This document shows, one piece after another, positions 5,666-5,718 of a stretch of 5,718 nt of DNA. Every line of letters begins with the position of its first letter. Positions within the stretch are counted from its first letter, which is position 1. Source of the stretch: an uncultured Clostridia bacterium (GTDB lineage: Bacteria; Bacillota; Clostridia; Oscillospirales; Oscillospiraceae); contig CALICR010000139.1 in the NCBI GenBank assembly GCA_938049125.1, positions 1-5,718 of the forward strand, in the 5' to 3' direction. The notes under the pieces were generated by a model. It saw nothing but the letters and a program-made list of their open reading frames with translations. It did no database searches and was not told the DNA's origin. A program made the translations under genes and the position numbers.

Positions 5666-5718
5666 GGTGGGGGAAGGTGGATTCGAACCACCGAAGTCAC
5701 TGACAACAGATTTACAGT
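5665..5718 (-). tRNA. tRNA-Tyr (anticodon GUA), 3' part
   Basis: The minus strand shows the anticodon loop CTGTAAA with anticodon GUA at 5713-5715, the 3' half of the anticodon stem (TCTGT), and a long variable arm (about TGTCAGTGACTTC), as bacterial tRNA-Tyr has. The T arm follows, with five pairs GGTGG/CCACC around TTCGAAT, then the acceptor strand TTCCCCC, discriminator A and an encoded CCA. The layout matches E. coli tRNA-Tyr from memory. The 5' half lies beyond the window edge, so the D arm and 5' acceptor strand cannot be checked. Confidence 0.95.

Noticed and set aside
5665..5718. tRNA-Tyr 3' end as an attachment site of an integrative element
   Set aside because: I found no second copy of the tRNA 3' end in the window and no integrase gene. 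It stays possible only beyond the window.

Overview
The window looks like chromosomal DNA from a GC-rich anaerobic Clostridia member, probably of the Oscillospiraceae type. This rests on strong GGAGG-type ribosome binding sites, a lipoprotein signal of the form LGLCACG, an intergenic hairpin repeat resembling ones I remember from that group, and a bacterial tRNA-Tyr with a long variable arm. The taxonomic guess is inference. Every gene I can support lies on the minus strand, so transcription runs from high to low coordinates.

Layout, in order of transcription. (1) At 5665-5718 is the 3' part of a tRNA-Tyr (anticodon GUA) that runs off the window edge, followed at once by a strong intrinsic terminator (5635-5665). 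(2) The stretch 5498-5634 holds no gene I can see. (3) A good sigma-A promoter at 5469-5497 starts a four-gene operon behind a leader of about 139 nt that contains an 18-bp perfect palindrome. The genes are a substrate-binding lipoprotein (4121-5323), a FecCD/BtuC-type permease (3085-4152), a FepC/BtuD-type ATPase (2321-3091) and an FmdE-family zinc-ribbon protein (1758-2303). The first three overlap end to start and the fourth follows after 17 bp. The operon ends at a 14-bp hairpin terminator with seven U residues (1663-1697). (4) A separate promoter (1591-1619) and a leader of about 122 nt drive an RsmF-type rRNA m5C methyltransferase (100-1461). (5) Downstream of that gene is an intergenic hairpin repeat (1-80).

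The operon would work as an importer. The lipoprotein captures a ligand outside the cell, the permease dimer forms the channel, and the ATPase powers uptake. The family is that of iron-siderophore, haem, corrinoid and related metal-complex importers. The FmdE protein has the family's HGHxCPG motif and a C-terminal four-cysteine zinc ribbon, and probably acts in the cytoplasm on the metal or metallocofactor brought in. The ligand cannot be read from sequence alone. No formylmethanofuran dehydrogenase subunit is in the window, so the FmdE name should not be read as methanogenesis.

I see nothing that amounts to a clearly new system. The most interesting points are the FmdE-importer pairing with an unusual binding-loop sequence in the lipoprotein, and the structured leader of the operon.
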